From Litsea cubeba (taxonomy: Eukaryota > Streptophyta > Magnoliopsida > Laurales > Lauraceae), in NCBI GenBank assembly GCA_012931725.1, contig CM022945.1:19392580-19456579 (forward strand): a stretch of DNA of 64,000 nucleotides, read 5' to 3'. Shown piece by piece: positions 1-11,424 of this stretch. The notes under the pieces were generated by a model. That model did no database searches, was not told the DNA's origin, and was given only the letters and a program-made list of their open reading frames with translations. A program made the translations under genes and the position numbers. The stretch's first letter is position 1, and each line of letters begins with the position of its first letter.

Positions 1-785
1 GGGGCATGCCCTAGGGCCCCATCTGATTCTCTTGGGACTTCAAGATGTGACCTGGGGCGGCCGCCCCATAAAGTCACAACTTGGGTCTGCCCCTGTGCCC
101 TGGCATGGGTTCAATGGGTCCCCAAACCCTAGTTGTCTTTTAGTAATGCACTTTATTATTTGTCTTTCGATACGCTAATTTTCACACCACAGTTTAAATG
201 TCACGCATTTAGCATTTGAATTTTTTGTCGCGCATTTAGCATTGGAATCTTTTGTATTTTTCCTTTAGTTAGGTGTCATGGCTCAGACATAAATTGCAAG
301 ATTAAGAACCTTTTGCAAGTATAGTATTGGGTTACTAGCTATTTGGGTGCCTTTTTTCTTCAATTGTATGATCCATGCATTAGGTTTGTGACTTTGTGGC
401 ATCGAATTTTACTATTAGCGCCTTTTTTCTTTGTATGAGAGGTGGGGTGAGATTCATAATTTTCAAAGCCTAAAAAGTGATACTCCTTTAAATTAAAAGT
501 ATTCACCAGAAATCCAAAGTCACTTTCATGAGAAGTTTCCATTGAGGGCCTATTTATTTGCATTAGAAAACATAGGAATGAGAATGCTTCATGTTTAAAA
601 TAAAGGCCAAAGGTGAATATCCAAGAATGCTCATCAAATAACCTCTCTTTTATTGAAAATTGAATTAACTAAAGCTGAGAAAATGAATACCTAGCTATCA
701 CTTAGTAATTTAATACCTGATAAAGTAACGGTCTAATCCACATCATCATTTATTTCCTTCCGTCCTCACCATCACCTTATATGCT
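1..785. other. Gene-free stretch, possible hAT end
   Basis: No coding exon is supported. The first 100 bases are GC-rich and end near 84-96 with GGGTCTGCCCCTG, which resembles the right end of a CAGGGGC-type hAT element cut by the window start. The rest is AT-rich with no recognised feature. Confidence 0.35.
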
Positions 786-790
786 TCACC

Positions 791-2022
791 TGTTAGAAAT
801 TTATACTAAAAGCATACTTTTATGTATTTGTCTTTGACTGATTTATTAGTATTTTTTTATTTTTCATCTTAATGTGAATTTGTATGGGCAAATGATTGCA
901 TTGTTTAGCATTATGCATATGTGTGTCTTTTATTCTATAAAGTAGACAAGTTGGTGTATAGAGTTCAGCTTATGCACGGAAAACTTGTTTATCGATTCTT
1001 ATAGAAAATAAGTTGTTGTTCACAATTTAGGTGGATTTGGACACACTATCGGTACGATTGTAGCATGATGTTTCAGCAGGCTTATTTTGGCTGCGGGAAA
1101 CGGTATAGTTTCAACTCATTATGCTAGTACACTTTGTGTGTATTGAACAAGACCGCTTTTTGAGTTTATTGTCCTTATACTGACTATATAAGACAATTAA
1201 CATCCAAATGGTTATTATGAGTCCTTGTGCTCTTAATCCCGATATAAATAATAGACATATACATTTTTCACATTTTGATTTATAAAGGAGTGAGATTTTT
1301 TATGGGTCAATAATCTCAGTAAATTGAATGAGTACACTACGTGTATGATGCATATTAGTTTATTGACGGAATCCACGTCCCGTAATAGGGGATTGATGAT
1401 ATCCCCTTGATGAAGCTTATAAGTTTTGATAATGTCAAACCCTACAGGTGAATTTTATGTCCGACATATCAAATAAGTTAAGCGTAATGTCTCAAGGAAT
1501 TATAAAGATATTGATTAAATATAGATGTTAGTAATTATTTAATCGATGGATATTTGAAATCTTAACGTGAAGAGATTATTAAGCATTTAATAATAAGAAG
1601 TTCGAAATATTATTTTGAAAATAAGGATAGGAGTGCAATTATAATTCTCTAGTGGACTGAATTATAATTTATGAAACTAAGATTCTAATTTGGGTCGAAT
1701 TAGAGTATTCTATTTCCATTAGAATCACATTCCTTATTTACTTCTTAAGGTCCCTACTGTAGCCTATATATGCGTTATTGCTCTCTAGGTTAAATACACA
1801 AGAGAAATATTGTTTTTGAGAGCAGAGAGAATTCGTAAAAGAGGCCCACACCTTGGTGCGGATTCAAGCATATAGGAATACAGTAGAAGATCTTGGGATT
1901 TTCGAGTTGCTGTGTTACCGAGATCAAATCAGAGAGATCTCACATGTATGATCTTCGATTATCGTTATTTCCGCAATTAATCTGTACGTAATATCTTGTG
2001 ATTCCGGCCACAACTTCTAACA
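791..2022. mobile_element. Solo LTR of an LTR retrotransposon
   Basis: 1,232 bases bounded by the perfect inverted ends TGTTAGAA and TTCTAACA and flanked by the 5-base target duplication TCACC (786-790 and 2023-2027). A TATA-like CCTATATATGCG lies near 1762. No internal coding region and no second LTR are present, so the rest was probably removed by LTR-LTR recombination. Superfamily (copia or gypsy) cannot be told from the LTR alone. Confidence 0.85.
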
Positions 2023-2175
2023 TCACCCACCTTCATGGAGTTCGTTTGACCTTAATTAAAGGCTTAAATGCCTACTTATTCAATTTCTACAAATTCCAAT
2101 GCAAACAAATTGGCCGTAAGAGAAAATCTCTCTTGTTAGTGGGCCTTGTTAATTAGCATGAAGGTTTCAACACTA

Positions 2176-2347
2176 CAAGAAGGATGATTGAAATAAAATC
2201 TACATCCTTTATCATTATCGGATGACCATGCATTTCATTATTAGAAAACTAAAACATTTAACATCTGGTATTGAATATAGACTTGATAGCTTTATCAACA
2301 GGAAATAAGACTCCAAACAGTAGGTCTTTCGAGAGAGGAGGAATGAC
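2176..2347. repeat. Diverged duplication, block A copy 1
   Basis: Matches 7085-7250 over GATGATTGAAATAAAATC and onward with many differences. It ends at the insertion point of the hAT element at 2348; the homology resumes after that element (AAGTCAACTCAATTAA near 3214). Confidence 0.7.
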
Positions 2348-3205
2348 CAGGGCCGGCTCAAGACAATTCGAGGCCTAAAGCGACGATCATAAATTAGGCA
2401 TTTTCTATGTTTTAATATTATTATAAATATTTTATTTAAATTTTATTTTTCTTATTTTTTTATGATGCGAAATTACTAATTAAGTTTTTATATTCAAGTT
2501 TTGCTAATATATCTTAAGCCACCTCCAAAACCCACTTGAGAATTTTGGGCACATCTCAAAACTCACATGGAAATTTTGGGTCACCAAAACCAACACCATG
2601 AGTCAGGACCATCAAAGATGAACTTCAGAGGTGTGCCCTACGTATTAGATGTTCCAAATACACAGTACTCATATGCATTGTAGGCAAGTGAATATATAAA
2701 TTCCGGCGGAGGCCCATTGTTTATCTTAAATTTTAAGATCTATTATTAGGGTTGAAACCCCAAGCTATAGATTTATTACAACCACATCATGGATCAAATT
2801 TGAATGGCCCCTAATGAAATAGGATGCACAAAAATAATGAGAAACGCTTGTGAAATAAGTTCATGACTAAATGTGTGGCTGATATTTGATACACATGGAC
2901 TGCTAAAAATATAATGGTGTGCTAAAATCAATTGAACTCCTAGCCATAGAAATATAAGGGGCAGATTTGGAAATATAATGGGCATAAATGACACTTTAAA
3001 GGCCCCATGAAAATCTTGGTCGTATCTTCTCAAATTATTATGGGGCCTTATATTTTGGGGAGAAAAAAAAAAGGATGGCATTTAATGAGTTTTCTATTTT
3101 GAAATTTTAAAAGATGTCATTGGCTATTATGGGGCCTTTTTTGTGCCTTATTTTTTGGGGCCTAAAGCAATTGCTTTCTTGGCCTTATTGTTCGGCCGGC
3201 CCCTG
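2348..3205. mobile_element. Non-autonomous hAT element
   Basis: 858 bases starting CAGGGCCGGCTC and ending GGCCGGCCCCTG, so the ends are inverted repeats, with the 8-base target duplication GGAATGAC (2340-2347 and 3206-3213). An 8-base duplication and CAGGG ends are hAT hallmarks. No transposase frame. Block A copy 2 near 7244 shows the same site without the element. Confidence 0.9.
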
Positions 3206-3213
3206 GGAATGAC

Positions 3214-4441
3214 AAGTCAACTCAATTAATTACCACTAAAGCAGCTTCTATGCATTTGACCTAATGTATGAAAAAATGAAAATAAGATCCAAATTAAAGC
3301 ATGTGAATCCTTACGTTTTGGAATACAGATGCCCTGTCTGGACCAAAATAGGAGGATTTTCCTATTTGGACTAATCAGGGGATAGAGGTGATGTGGTGCC
3401 CTGTTTGGACCAAACAGGGATCCGGTTCCTGCATTTTGTGGTCCCAATAGCTATTAATGAAATAAATAAACTTTCAATGGTGAGGTTACAAAACGACTGC
3501 GATTGATGTCATTAAATCCGGGGGACTTGCCGATCGCTTCCCTCCACCCGTCCTATAATCCTACCCTATTGCATGTTTCCGTCTTGATGCAATGCATCCA
3601 CCTATGAACCTAGACTCAAGTTTATAGGAAGATCATTTCACTCAGTCCATCCATTCCATTCCCCTCCATTGGTCATGAGTCATCGGACGCACCAGTCATC
3701 CTTCCTATCACATCCATCTGAATACAACTCACATGGGATGGGTGAGAACAAAATTGTGTGTGGATATTTCATATGGTGGGTTCGACATTAATCTAATTAT
3801 AGGTAAGTTATGTTAGGTTGATTATGTAAGGAAATGGAAAATACACTGAAAACGTATTTATGGTTGAGTGGTCTTGATATTTTAGTGTGATATACATTGT
3901 CAAAGATTGCACTGGGTGTTCAAGTTTAAGTATCACTGCTGACCACTAGTCTAACTCAGTGAAAAATGAAAGCCAACACATTGTGGATTTCATTATGCAT
4001 TCCAATTTTGTGGTTTGGATAGAAAGAGGAGAGCAATCGAGACTTTTTTTATGTGCAATGAGAGAATAGCTTTTGTTCACCGGTAAAAAATACAGTGCTT
4101 TTCTATTCATCAATTGTCTATATCGAGAAAAATTAATTAATTTATTTTTCACATGGAAAACATTTTACACTGAATAACAAGAATGAATGTTGCATGATTT
4201 ATTTTTTTTTAAAAAGACCCTCTAACTCTTTGAATGAAAATATATACGTAGAAGATCATATAAAATGCTTCTAAATTACACGAAAGAAAATCATGAAAAA
4301 AGTTTAAATAGAAAATAAAATAAAATAAAACCACTCGTAAAACCACTCGGCCTGAAAAATTAACAACCTTGAAATCTTTAAAAAAAGATACCCTCAGATT
4401 GGAGATTGTTATTAAAATTGAAATATTAGGTATTTCAAGCT
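3214..4441. other. Gene-free stretch
   Basis: No supported exon. It contains a perfect 21-base hairpin (3399-3419, CCCTGTTTGG around one base). Otherwise AT-rich with nothing recognised. Confidence 0.5.
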
Positions 4442-4451
4442 TTATATTAGA

Positions 4452-4584
4452 AAACGGGTTATTACCTCAATGGTAAGAGGCATCAAGGTTCAAACCTTCA
4501 GCATGCCACCTTCCCTTACCCAACGGCTCCATCACCTCGCTTAGGGTGGAATCCTAGCCTCTTATTACTTGGTTAAAAAAAAAA
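4452..4584 (+). mobile_element. tRNA-derived SINE
   Basis: A tRNA-like head with a box A-like part (TTACCTCAATGGTAAGAGG) and a near-perfect box B (AGGTTCAAACCTTC), then a tRNA-unrelated body and an A-tail at about 4575-4584. Flanked by TTATATTAGA (4442-4451) and TTACATTAGA (4585-4594), a 10-base duplication with one mismatch. Confidence 0.75.
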
Positions 4585-5019
4585 TTACATTAGATTAAAT
4601 AAAAATGAAATAAAAAGATGAGGAAGAAAGATTGACCCATTATTATCGCTAGTGCCAATTGTAATGGAAAACACACAAAGAAAAAGAGAGAGAGAAAAAA
4701 AAAAAAAACTATACCTTTTTTCTTGGTACCCAATCCTCCTATATCTATCAAACATTGTGAATTGTCTCTCCGTTACCAAGACCGAACTTTGGTTCATTTG
4801 GTATCGGATGATGATAAAGGTACCGGGGAAGGTAGATGCACAACAGAATAAATAACCATAATTGTAAGTCGTGGCATATGCTAAAATAGCATGCAAAACG
4901 CACTACAGTCTACTGTCACATCCTTTTCCATGTTTCTCATTATATAACACTATAATTGCCTTGTATCTTACATTTGTGATTCTCTACTTATGACATTTAG
5001 AAATATCAACCAATCGTGA

Positions 5020-5130
5020 TGACAATTAACACCATCCATGTGAGGAAAAGAATTAATCCAGCACCACCCCTAATTTTAGGTGGTCCAATGTCTCACGCTC
5101 ACGCTTCTCGCAAATGTAGCTGCCGAGGTA
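5020..5130. repeat. Diverged duplication, block B copy 1
   Basis: Shares GAGGAA, AGAATTAATC, CACCACC and TGTCTCACG in the same order with 9718-9785. It lies in the same order relative to blocks A and C. Confidence 0.55.
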
Positions 5131-5469
5131 CTGCCCAATGTGGCCATCTTTAAATAGGCTCTTAAATGTCACATCAATGGTAAATATGAAATAAAGATTG
5201 TCGTGAAGTAATGTTTTTGTTTGACTGCAGTAAAGTGAATTAAGTGTGTGTGTGTGAGATAAAGTAGTCTGCTTTTTGCGCAGAGTTGCTTTGCCATTCT
5301 TTACTATAGTTTTCTAGTTCAAAAGAATTGGCTGGAGATTATTTATTACTCTACTTTTTCAAATAAACCTGGTAAAGAGAGAATATGTCATGTCTTGGTC
5401 AACTTTACCATCACCTTTTTATATAACTTGCTAAACAAACCTGATGGATATAAATGGGCCTCGTGCATG

Positions 5470-5735
5470 TGGACTGGACCTAGACCCGACTCAACCCAAA
5501 GCGTTATTACTATGTTTTATTGCATTATATATAATGATAATGTTGATCTACTACTACTACTAATATATTTATCTATGCTTGATACAATCTACTATATTTA
5601 TGGATCCTTGGGATATTTGGATATCCTAATTAGTCTAGACCCAGATCCAATTACCAATCAGACACAAAATATGGGCCTAATTTGGACCTGGACTTGGCCA
5701 AGCCCTATTACCAATCGGATCTAAACAAGAGCCAC
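5470..5735. repeat. Diverged duplication, block C copy 1 (hAT-derived)
   Basis: Matches 10629-10900: GTTATTACTAT.TTTATT, CTACTA.TAATATATTTAT, CCCAGA(T/C)CCAATTACCA, ATCGG(A/G)TC(T/C)AAACAA. The second copy lies inside the complete hAT element at 10194-10957, so this is probably a truncated relative of that element. Confidence 0.65.
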
Positions 5736-5763
5736 CCACAATACCATTAAACCTGGAGCCCTG

Positions 5764-5822
5764 CTACATGGACTAATCCATGGACCGATCCATGGACTAA
5801 CTCCATGAGTTAGTCCATGTAG
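5764..5822. repeat. 59-base foldback
   Basis: Outer arms CTACATGGACTAA and TTAGTCCATGTAG are a perfect 13-base inverted repeat, and the loop contains two ATCCATGGA copies. Similar TTAAACCTGG sequences flank it on both sides (near 5748 and 5832). Possibly a tiny MITE or its leftover. Confidence 0.6.
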
Positions 5823-5834
5823 ACTTTTTGTTAA

Positions 5835-7080
5835 ACCTGGCACCACACTTGCCGGCATGATATCTGATCAGTACAATGGAGAAATATACGAATTCTTCAC
5901 AAATCCCACTAAATATACTATCATGATTTGAAAATTTGCTATTGTCTCCTGTAAGCACCTCCAGTCACTGTGACTGTGGGGCAAAGCCTCTTAGGATTCG
6001 GACTCTTTGTCAAGAGTACTTGGCCCTCTCTTATGGCTGGGCGTTTCCTTTCTAGACACTTTGCAGCAGTTCTCTAATTAACTCTATATACATGTGCTAT
6101 ATGAAAAACAAATGTTCTCCTACAAGGCTCTTTGAGGACCATTAGGGCTCACCTTTGATTGACGTGGTCCCTTTGATAATTTTATCATCTCATGAATATT
6201 ACACTCAATTGAACCTGCACTCACTTTTATAATGAATTTAAAAAATGTATATAGTTGAGATGTCATTAAACTTTGAACCCATTAAATCAAGAACTAAAAT
6301 AATCTGGTGAGCTGATATCTTAGTTCCCTCTTATCCACGCGGGAGTCCCCTCCATCCACTCCCTAACTGGACTACATACAAGTAATCACGATCTACTAGG
6401 AGGTGCTATATAATTTGCATGTGTTTTTTTTTTTATTTCTTTTTATTTTTATACAAATTCTGGCTCCGCCCTTTGATATAATGGGCGTTCACTATTCAGA
6501 CCATCCATTTCTACGATTCAAATCAATCTTAGTCAGAGGGATAAAATGAAAATGTATTATATAGTACAAGTTCTATAAGAAGAAAAGACAGAAGGCATAG
6601 AAATGTGGTAGTTTGGAATTTACACAGCTGATCGATGATTATAATAACAATGATTTCTAGTAATGCACCTTAATGATCTTAATCTTTTGACGTGTTTAGG
6701 AAATTGACATAAAGTGTGACATGTGTTATGACCTTAAACAGCATTTTCTTTTCCCACCTTTCTCATCTAAAAGGCCTTAAAAAAGGCTAATCCTGGCCAT
6801 TACTTCCTTCGAAAGTCAAACCCAATGCAAGTTGAGAATATCTCTCAATATTAAAAATTTATGAGAGGAGGTGCGGGATCTTTAACCTCCTTAAGAAAAA
6901 AACTAAGAAGTCCTTTAAATAAAAGGTACTTATCTAAAGAGCTGTGCTACACCGCCCGATGCATAGCCCGGGCGGTGGCACGGTCCATTAAAACCCTGCC
7001 CAATTTTCATGTGAAATTCCAATAAGAGGAAGCCTCCCAAGATGACTGGCCTTATAAGTTGAAATAAAATCTACAAGATG
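5835..7080. other. Gene-free stretch
   Basis: No supported exon. It contains a GC-rich hairpin CACCGCCCG...CGGGCGGTG at about 6950-6977, which resembles a transposon end more than a gene signal. Confidence 0.4.
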
Positions 7081-7262
7081 CGAGATGGATGATTGAAATA
7101 AAATCTACATCCTTTATTTAATGACCGTACATTTAATTATATTAAAAAAAAACCTGGAACGTTTAATAACATATGGAATTGAATATGTTGCTCCTTATAG
7201 CTTTTCCAACAAAAAATAATAGGTTCATTTGAAAAAGGTAGAATGATGAAGTCTACTCAATT
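7081..7262. repeat. Diverged duplication, block A copy 2 (empty hAT site)
   Basis: Homologous to 2176-2347 plus the sequence after 3213. Here GAATGATGAAGTCTACTC runs uninterrupted where copy 1 carries the hAT element at 2348-3205. Confidence 0.7.
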
Positions 7263-7299
7263 AAACTACAATATTGGTTCCCACTGAGGCTACCTCTAA

Positions 7300-7410
7300 G
7301 CAGGCGGTCTAAGGAGTTGGTCGAGGGGTTAAGACTATGGTTCCTTTCTCTTCTATAGATAAAGATTTTAGTATCGATTCACGGATTTTTTTAAAAAAAT
7401 AAAATAAAAT
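7300..7410 (+). mobile_element. Degenerate tRNA-derived SINE
   Basis: GTTGGTCGAGGGGTTAAG matches the box A region of Ser/Leu-type tRNAs; about 50 bases on, TAGTATCGATTCAC resembles box B. An A-rich tail follows (7390-7410). I could not find a clean target duplication. Confidence 0.5.
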
Positions 7411-9717
7411 TTTGAATCTAGTAGTACTATCACCTGGGGGCCACAAAGATTAAAAACCCCTTTTATTAGGAAAAAAAAATATTAGTACAAATCCTTGCAT
7501 TTTACTTTCCCAACAGATAGCCTCTATAAAATTAGTTTTATTTTTATAATATGTCCCTCTCATGCACTACAGCCTAGCATTGATTTCTCATTGGTTTTAC
7601 GAAAGGCTGTGCAAATAACCAATGTAATGTCATGTTCAGCGGATTTCGTATGTACCGTGTGGCCTGTCTGTACCACACCACACAGGACTCGTACCGTTTT
7701 GTTTCGATCGGCGGGTGTCACTGTCCCGTACTCCGCCTGAAAACATGGTTGGGTGGAGTTACTATCTTTTGCTATCATCAATCCACCTCCAAAATGTGGC
7801 CATTTGGAAGGTCAGTTTCTTTTTTAGAACTCCTTAAATTCACGGTGGCTGTTTGGAATTTGCTAATGCTGAAATTTTAAAATGTTATTAAATTCTGTCA
7901 TTTAAATTTTTTTTTATTTTATGTCTGAATTCCTGTATGAGAATTAATGAGTTCTTGGATTTTCTGAATTCTCTGTTTCATAATTATAGGATTTCTGACT
8001 AGAATTTTACTCCTGTATGTACTATTTATATACCAGTAAAAATAAAAAAATTAAAAATTAAAAACAACATCCATGCAAAAACTAATCACATGTCCATGAA
8101 CCAAACAAAATAAAATCACATAATTAGATAAGAACAAACAAAATTGGCATTTTTTATGAACTAATGGGGTCAAGTAGTTAATCCACTAATAATATATTGT
8201 ACCCATAATTAAAATAAATTCAAAACAAATGGTCCCAGCCATCACCCCCCTATCTATTAATGCACCACGTGGCATCTCCATTCAACTTCCTACTTTCCCT
8301 CTCTTATTCCCATGCACCCTCAGACCACCATACACTCACTTGCCTCTTTCCTCTCTTCTTCTCATTACTAGACAAGGTTTTGTAACAAATCGTTCCAGCA
8401 ACAGCATTACAGCGAATGATGCTTCTCGCCTGGGGTTAGGAAAATACAGAAATCGTGGGCCCCACTGATCAAGGGCCCATGATCAACCCTCATCATCCAG
8501 GTCGCCCAAGGCCCCACAACAGATCCTAAGGTCCTGATTTGGCATCAAGTGATCCTACCGGGCCCACAACCTGATGTTCATATAAGAAAACTCCTTTGTG
8601 AATGACGCCCAGTACTGTGAAATCCTAAGATGTGGGGTCAGATGAGACCCAATCCCCATGGGTCCACCAACATCAGGTTCGCCCCTGGGTCCACTATCAG
8701 ATGTGGGGTCGGATTTCAAAAGGTGGCCCACAGTCCAAGTCGCCCCACTATATCCGTCATGACCGTTGAGTATCGAAGAGCTCAGCCAGAATTCCTGCAA
8801 TAGTGGGTTTTTGGAAATCCAGATGGAGAGGTGGGATTTGAAAATGCTTGTTTTTTGGCATTTGTAAATACTGGAATTTCGGAATGCTATGAATTCTTGC
8901 CAAGAAACACTGGATTCCTGTCAGGAATTCTAGAAAAAGAACAGGGCCAGTTTCCAAAACCTCACCGTCAGCCTCACCCAACAAAGGTTGGTCCTCGCTC
9001 ATTCATATGCCTTCCCCTTATCATTTCATCGGCCGGGCTCAGCTTGCTTTTGGCCCCTAATTTCTAATATTCAGGCTTGTTTTGAATTAGGATCTTAGGC
9101 CCATTTAATATTTGGGTCGGACTTGGGTTAAGTGATAGAAGCCTAAAGCCCGGCTGGCCCGGTCAGAGCAATGCATATTGCCTTAATTTTGAAATTGATA
9201 GAGAGAAAGAAAGAACTTGAGGGATTTCCTATCATTTGAAGAGAGAGGAATAAGTTAGGGATAGGATGAACTATCTTTATAGACAAAAGAGAGAGGAAAG
9301 GAAGAATGGTTCGCTCGCCCCAGCCTGATTGACTAAATGGGTGGGCTCGAGCCTCACATATTCTATTTGGGATGGGCTCAGGCCAATTAATCACAGCCCA
9401 AATTGGACTTGGGCTTGTGTGTCAAAAGATGAGCTGCACCTGGATATGCTTAAGCACGGCTTAGCCCGGCCCATGAATACCCGTATCTCTCATCAATCAC
9501 AATGATATGATAATCAGGAGTTGATCAGTCGATTAACAACCTACAGTTGCCAGGGGTTGATCCTGGCATGCTACGCTCACAAGGCGTAATCATCGCAATG
9601 ATGTGCAATGATGTGAGAAATGATTTAAAACTGAAAACACATGAAAAGCATTTAGTAGCTACTGTCGATTTGACACAAACTTGTGTAGTTGTGTTGATAA
9701 ACACTATGCATGCATGA
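7411..9717. other. Gene-free stretch with GGCCCA-rich segments
   Basis: No supported exon on either strand. Several short frames exist but show no codon pattern or known motif. 9030-9475 is rich in GGCCCG/CGGGCC words typical of the ends of non-autonomous hAT elements, but I could not define borders. Confidence 0.4.
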
Positions 9718-9785
9718 AGTGAGGAAGAGAATTAATCACCACCCATTAAAATCATATGGTACAGTGTCTCACGTTTTACAAATGT
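9718..9785. repeat. Diverged duplication, block B copy 2
   Basis: Counterpart of 5020-5130. Confidence 0.55.
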
Positions 9786-10193
9786 GGGTAAAAGGTAATG
9801 TGAATTGATAATGCAGGTTGATCATTAGAAGGAAAAGGTTGGTAGGGTCATGTTGTCTCTGGAGTCCCAAGTGGGCCACATTATGAAAATAACCATACTT
9901 AATGTACTCGATATGAGAATATTTAAAAAAGTGATTTAACTCAAATTCAGCTTCTAATGAATCCGGTTCCAATTCATATAAAGATATTCGACAGTTGGAT
10001 CCTCAACTATCTTAATGAGAGGTGGAACTTTGGCTTGAGTTGTCAGATCCATATGCTTGTTATCCTGCACGAGTTATCTGATCTGGCTGAGGCATAATAT
10101 AAATAGATCTCTGACAAGGATCCTCTGGGCCGTTTCAACCCTTCTTTTTTTTACCTGGCCCAACATTTATCCGGTGTAGGCTCAGGTTGCACT

Positions 10194-10957
10194 TAGGGAT
10201 GTAAATGGGCCAGGTCAATGTGGACTTCGGTCGGGTTTGACAATGGGTTGCGGGAGAGGGTTTGGCAGTGTGTTAGTAGGGGTTGGGTCAGGTTTGATTT
10301 TTCATACGCTAACCCAAATCGGGTTCCGGCTGGGTTTGGGTTTTGGGTGCGTCTAACCCGCCGCACCCTATATTTATTTATTTATAAGTAAAGGTTTGTA
10401 TATGAACTGTCATTAGTGAGGTGGTAGTAACGAGCGACAATTTTCTAAATGTCATGGGTTCAGATTTTCACCAACACATTTAGTTTTTTCATATTTTTCG
10501 AAAAATATTAAACATACCCGACCCAACCCATGAATGTCATGGGGGCGGGTATGGGGCAGTGCAATTACCAAATGGGTCGAATTCGGATATGCCTAAACCC
10601 GAACCCGCCCCGCCCCATTACCATCCCTGCTTAAGTGTTATTACTATATTTTATTGTGTTATTTATAATAACGCTAATCTACTAGTAATATATTTATGCA
10701 TCCATCATACAATTTATAATGTACACATCTTGTATTTTATAATAGTAGTTACTATTGTACATTACATTACACAATCAGACATCTGGTTATCCTCAGCCTG
10801 GACCCAGACCCAATTACCATTTAGACACAAAATGCGAACCAATCCTGAACCTTAACCTGGGCCCAAACCCTATTATCAATCGGGTCCAAACAAGGAATCC
10901 ATACCTGGAATATATTTTTATTTTGGCTCACCAGGTGGAAGTCCATTGACATCCCTA
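10194..10957. mobile_element. Non-autonomous hAT element
   Basis: 764 bases from TAGGGATGTAAATGGGCC to GGTGGAAGTCCATTGACATC then CCTA, giving imperfect inverted ends TAGGGATGT.AATGG. Flanked by GTTGCACT (10186-10193) and GTCGCACT (10958-10965), an 8-base duplication with one mismatch. Inside are GGGTCGGGTTGGG-like subterminal repeats and block C. No transposase frame. Confidence 0.8.
10385..10495 (+). mobile_element. SINE-like tRNA-related segment inside the hAT element
   Basis: GTCATTAGTGAGGTGGTAGT resembles box A and CATGGGTTCAGATTTTC resembles box B, about 45 bases apart. Borders are not clear, so it may be a decayed SINE copy nested in the hAT element. Confidence 0.35.
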
Positions 10958-11424
10958 GTCGCACTATACAAATTGTAGACCCAAAAGGATGCTCAGTGCC
11001 CATTTGCTGCATTTAATTTTCCTAAAAATCTTGCTACTCTGTTTAGCTGTATTAGTTATGGAAAAGAACAGAGTGTCACAATTAACTTCAGTTATCTAAA
11101 TGCACTAAACCTTAAATCACATGCGAAGTCACAGACACCAAGTTTATGAAGACACAATGGGCCCTAGCACAGCAGGTCAAAGAAATTAGATGTAAAATAC
11201 CTACAAAAAAGCGATTCAGCTCATAATATGTACATATCTAGCAACAGCAGGTCAAAGCAACTAGATGTGACATATCTACTAAATAGGTTGAGAGGATCCA
11301 ACAAAATATATAGTCTCACCTCAGAGCATGTACATTCATTCTTTTACATACTTTTACATGTATATAAATACATACATGTACACATCCATACAATTGCAGC
11401 AGTGATGTCTGACTGACAGTAGCT

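Noticed and set aside
8229..8468. Small open frame as a gene
   Set aside because: No motif, no plausible splice partner, intergenic composition.
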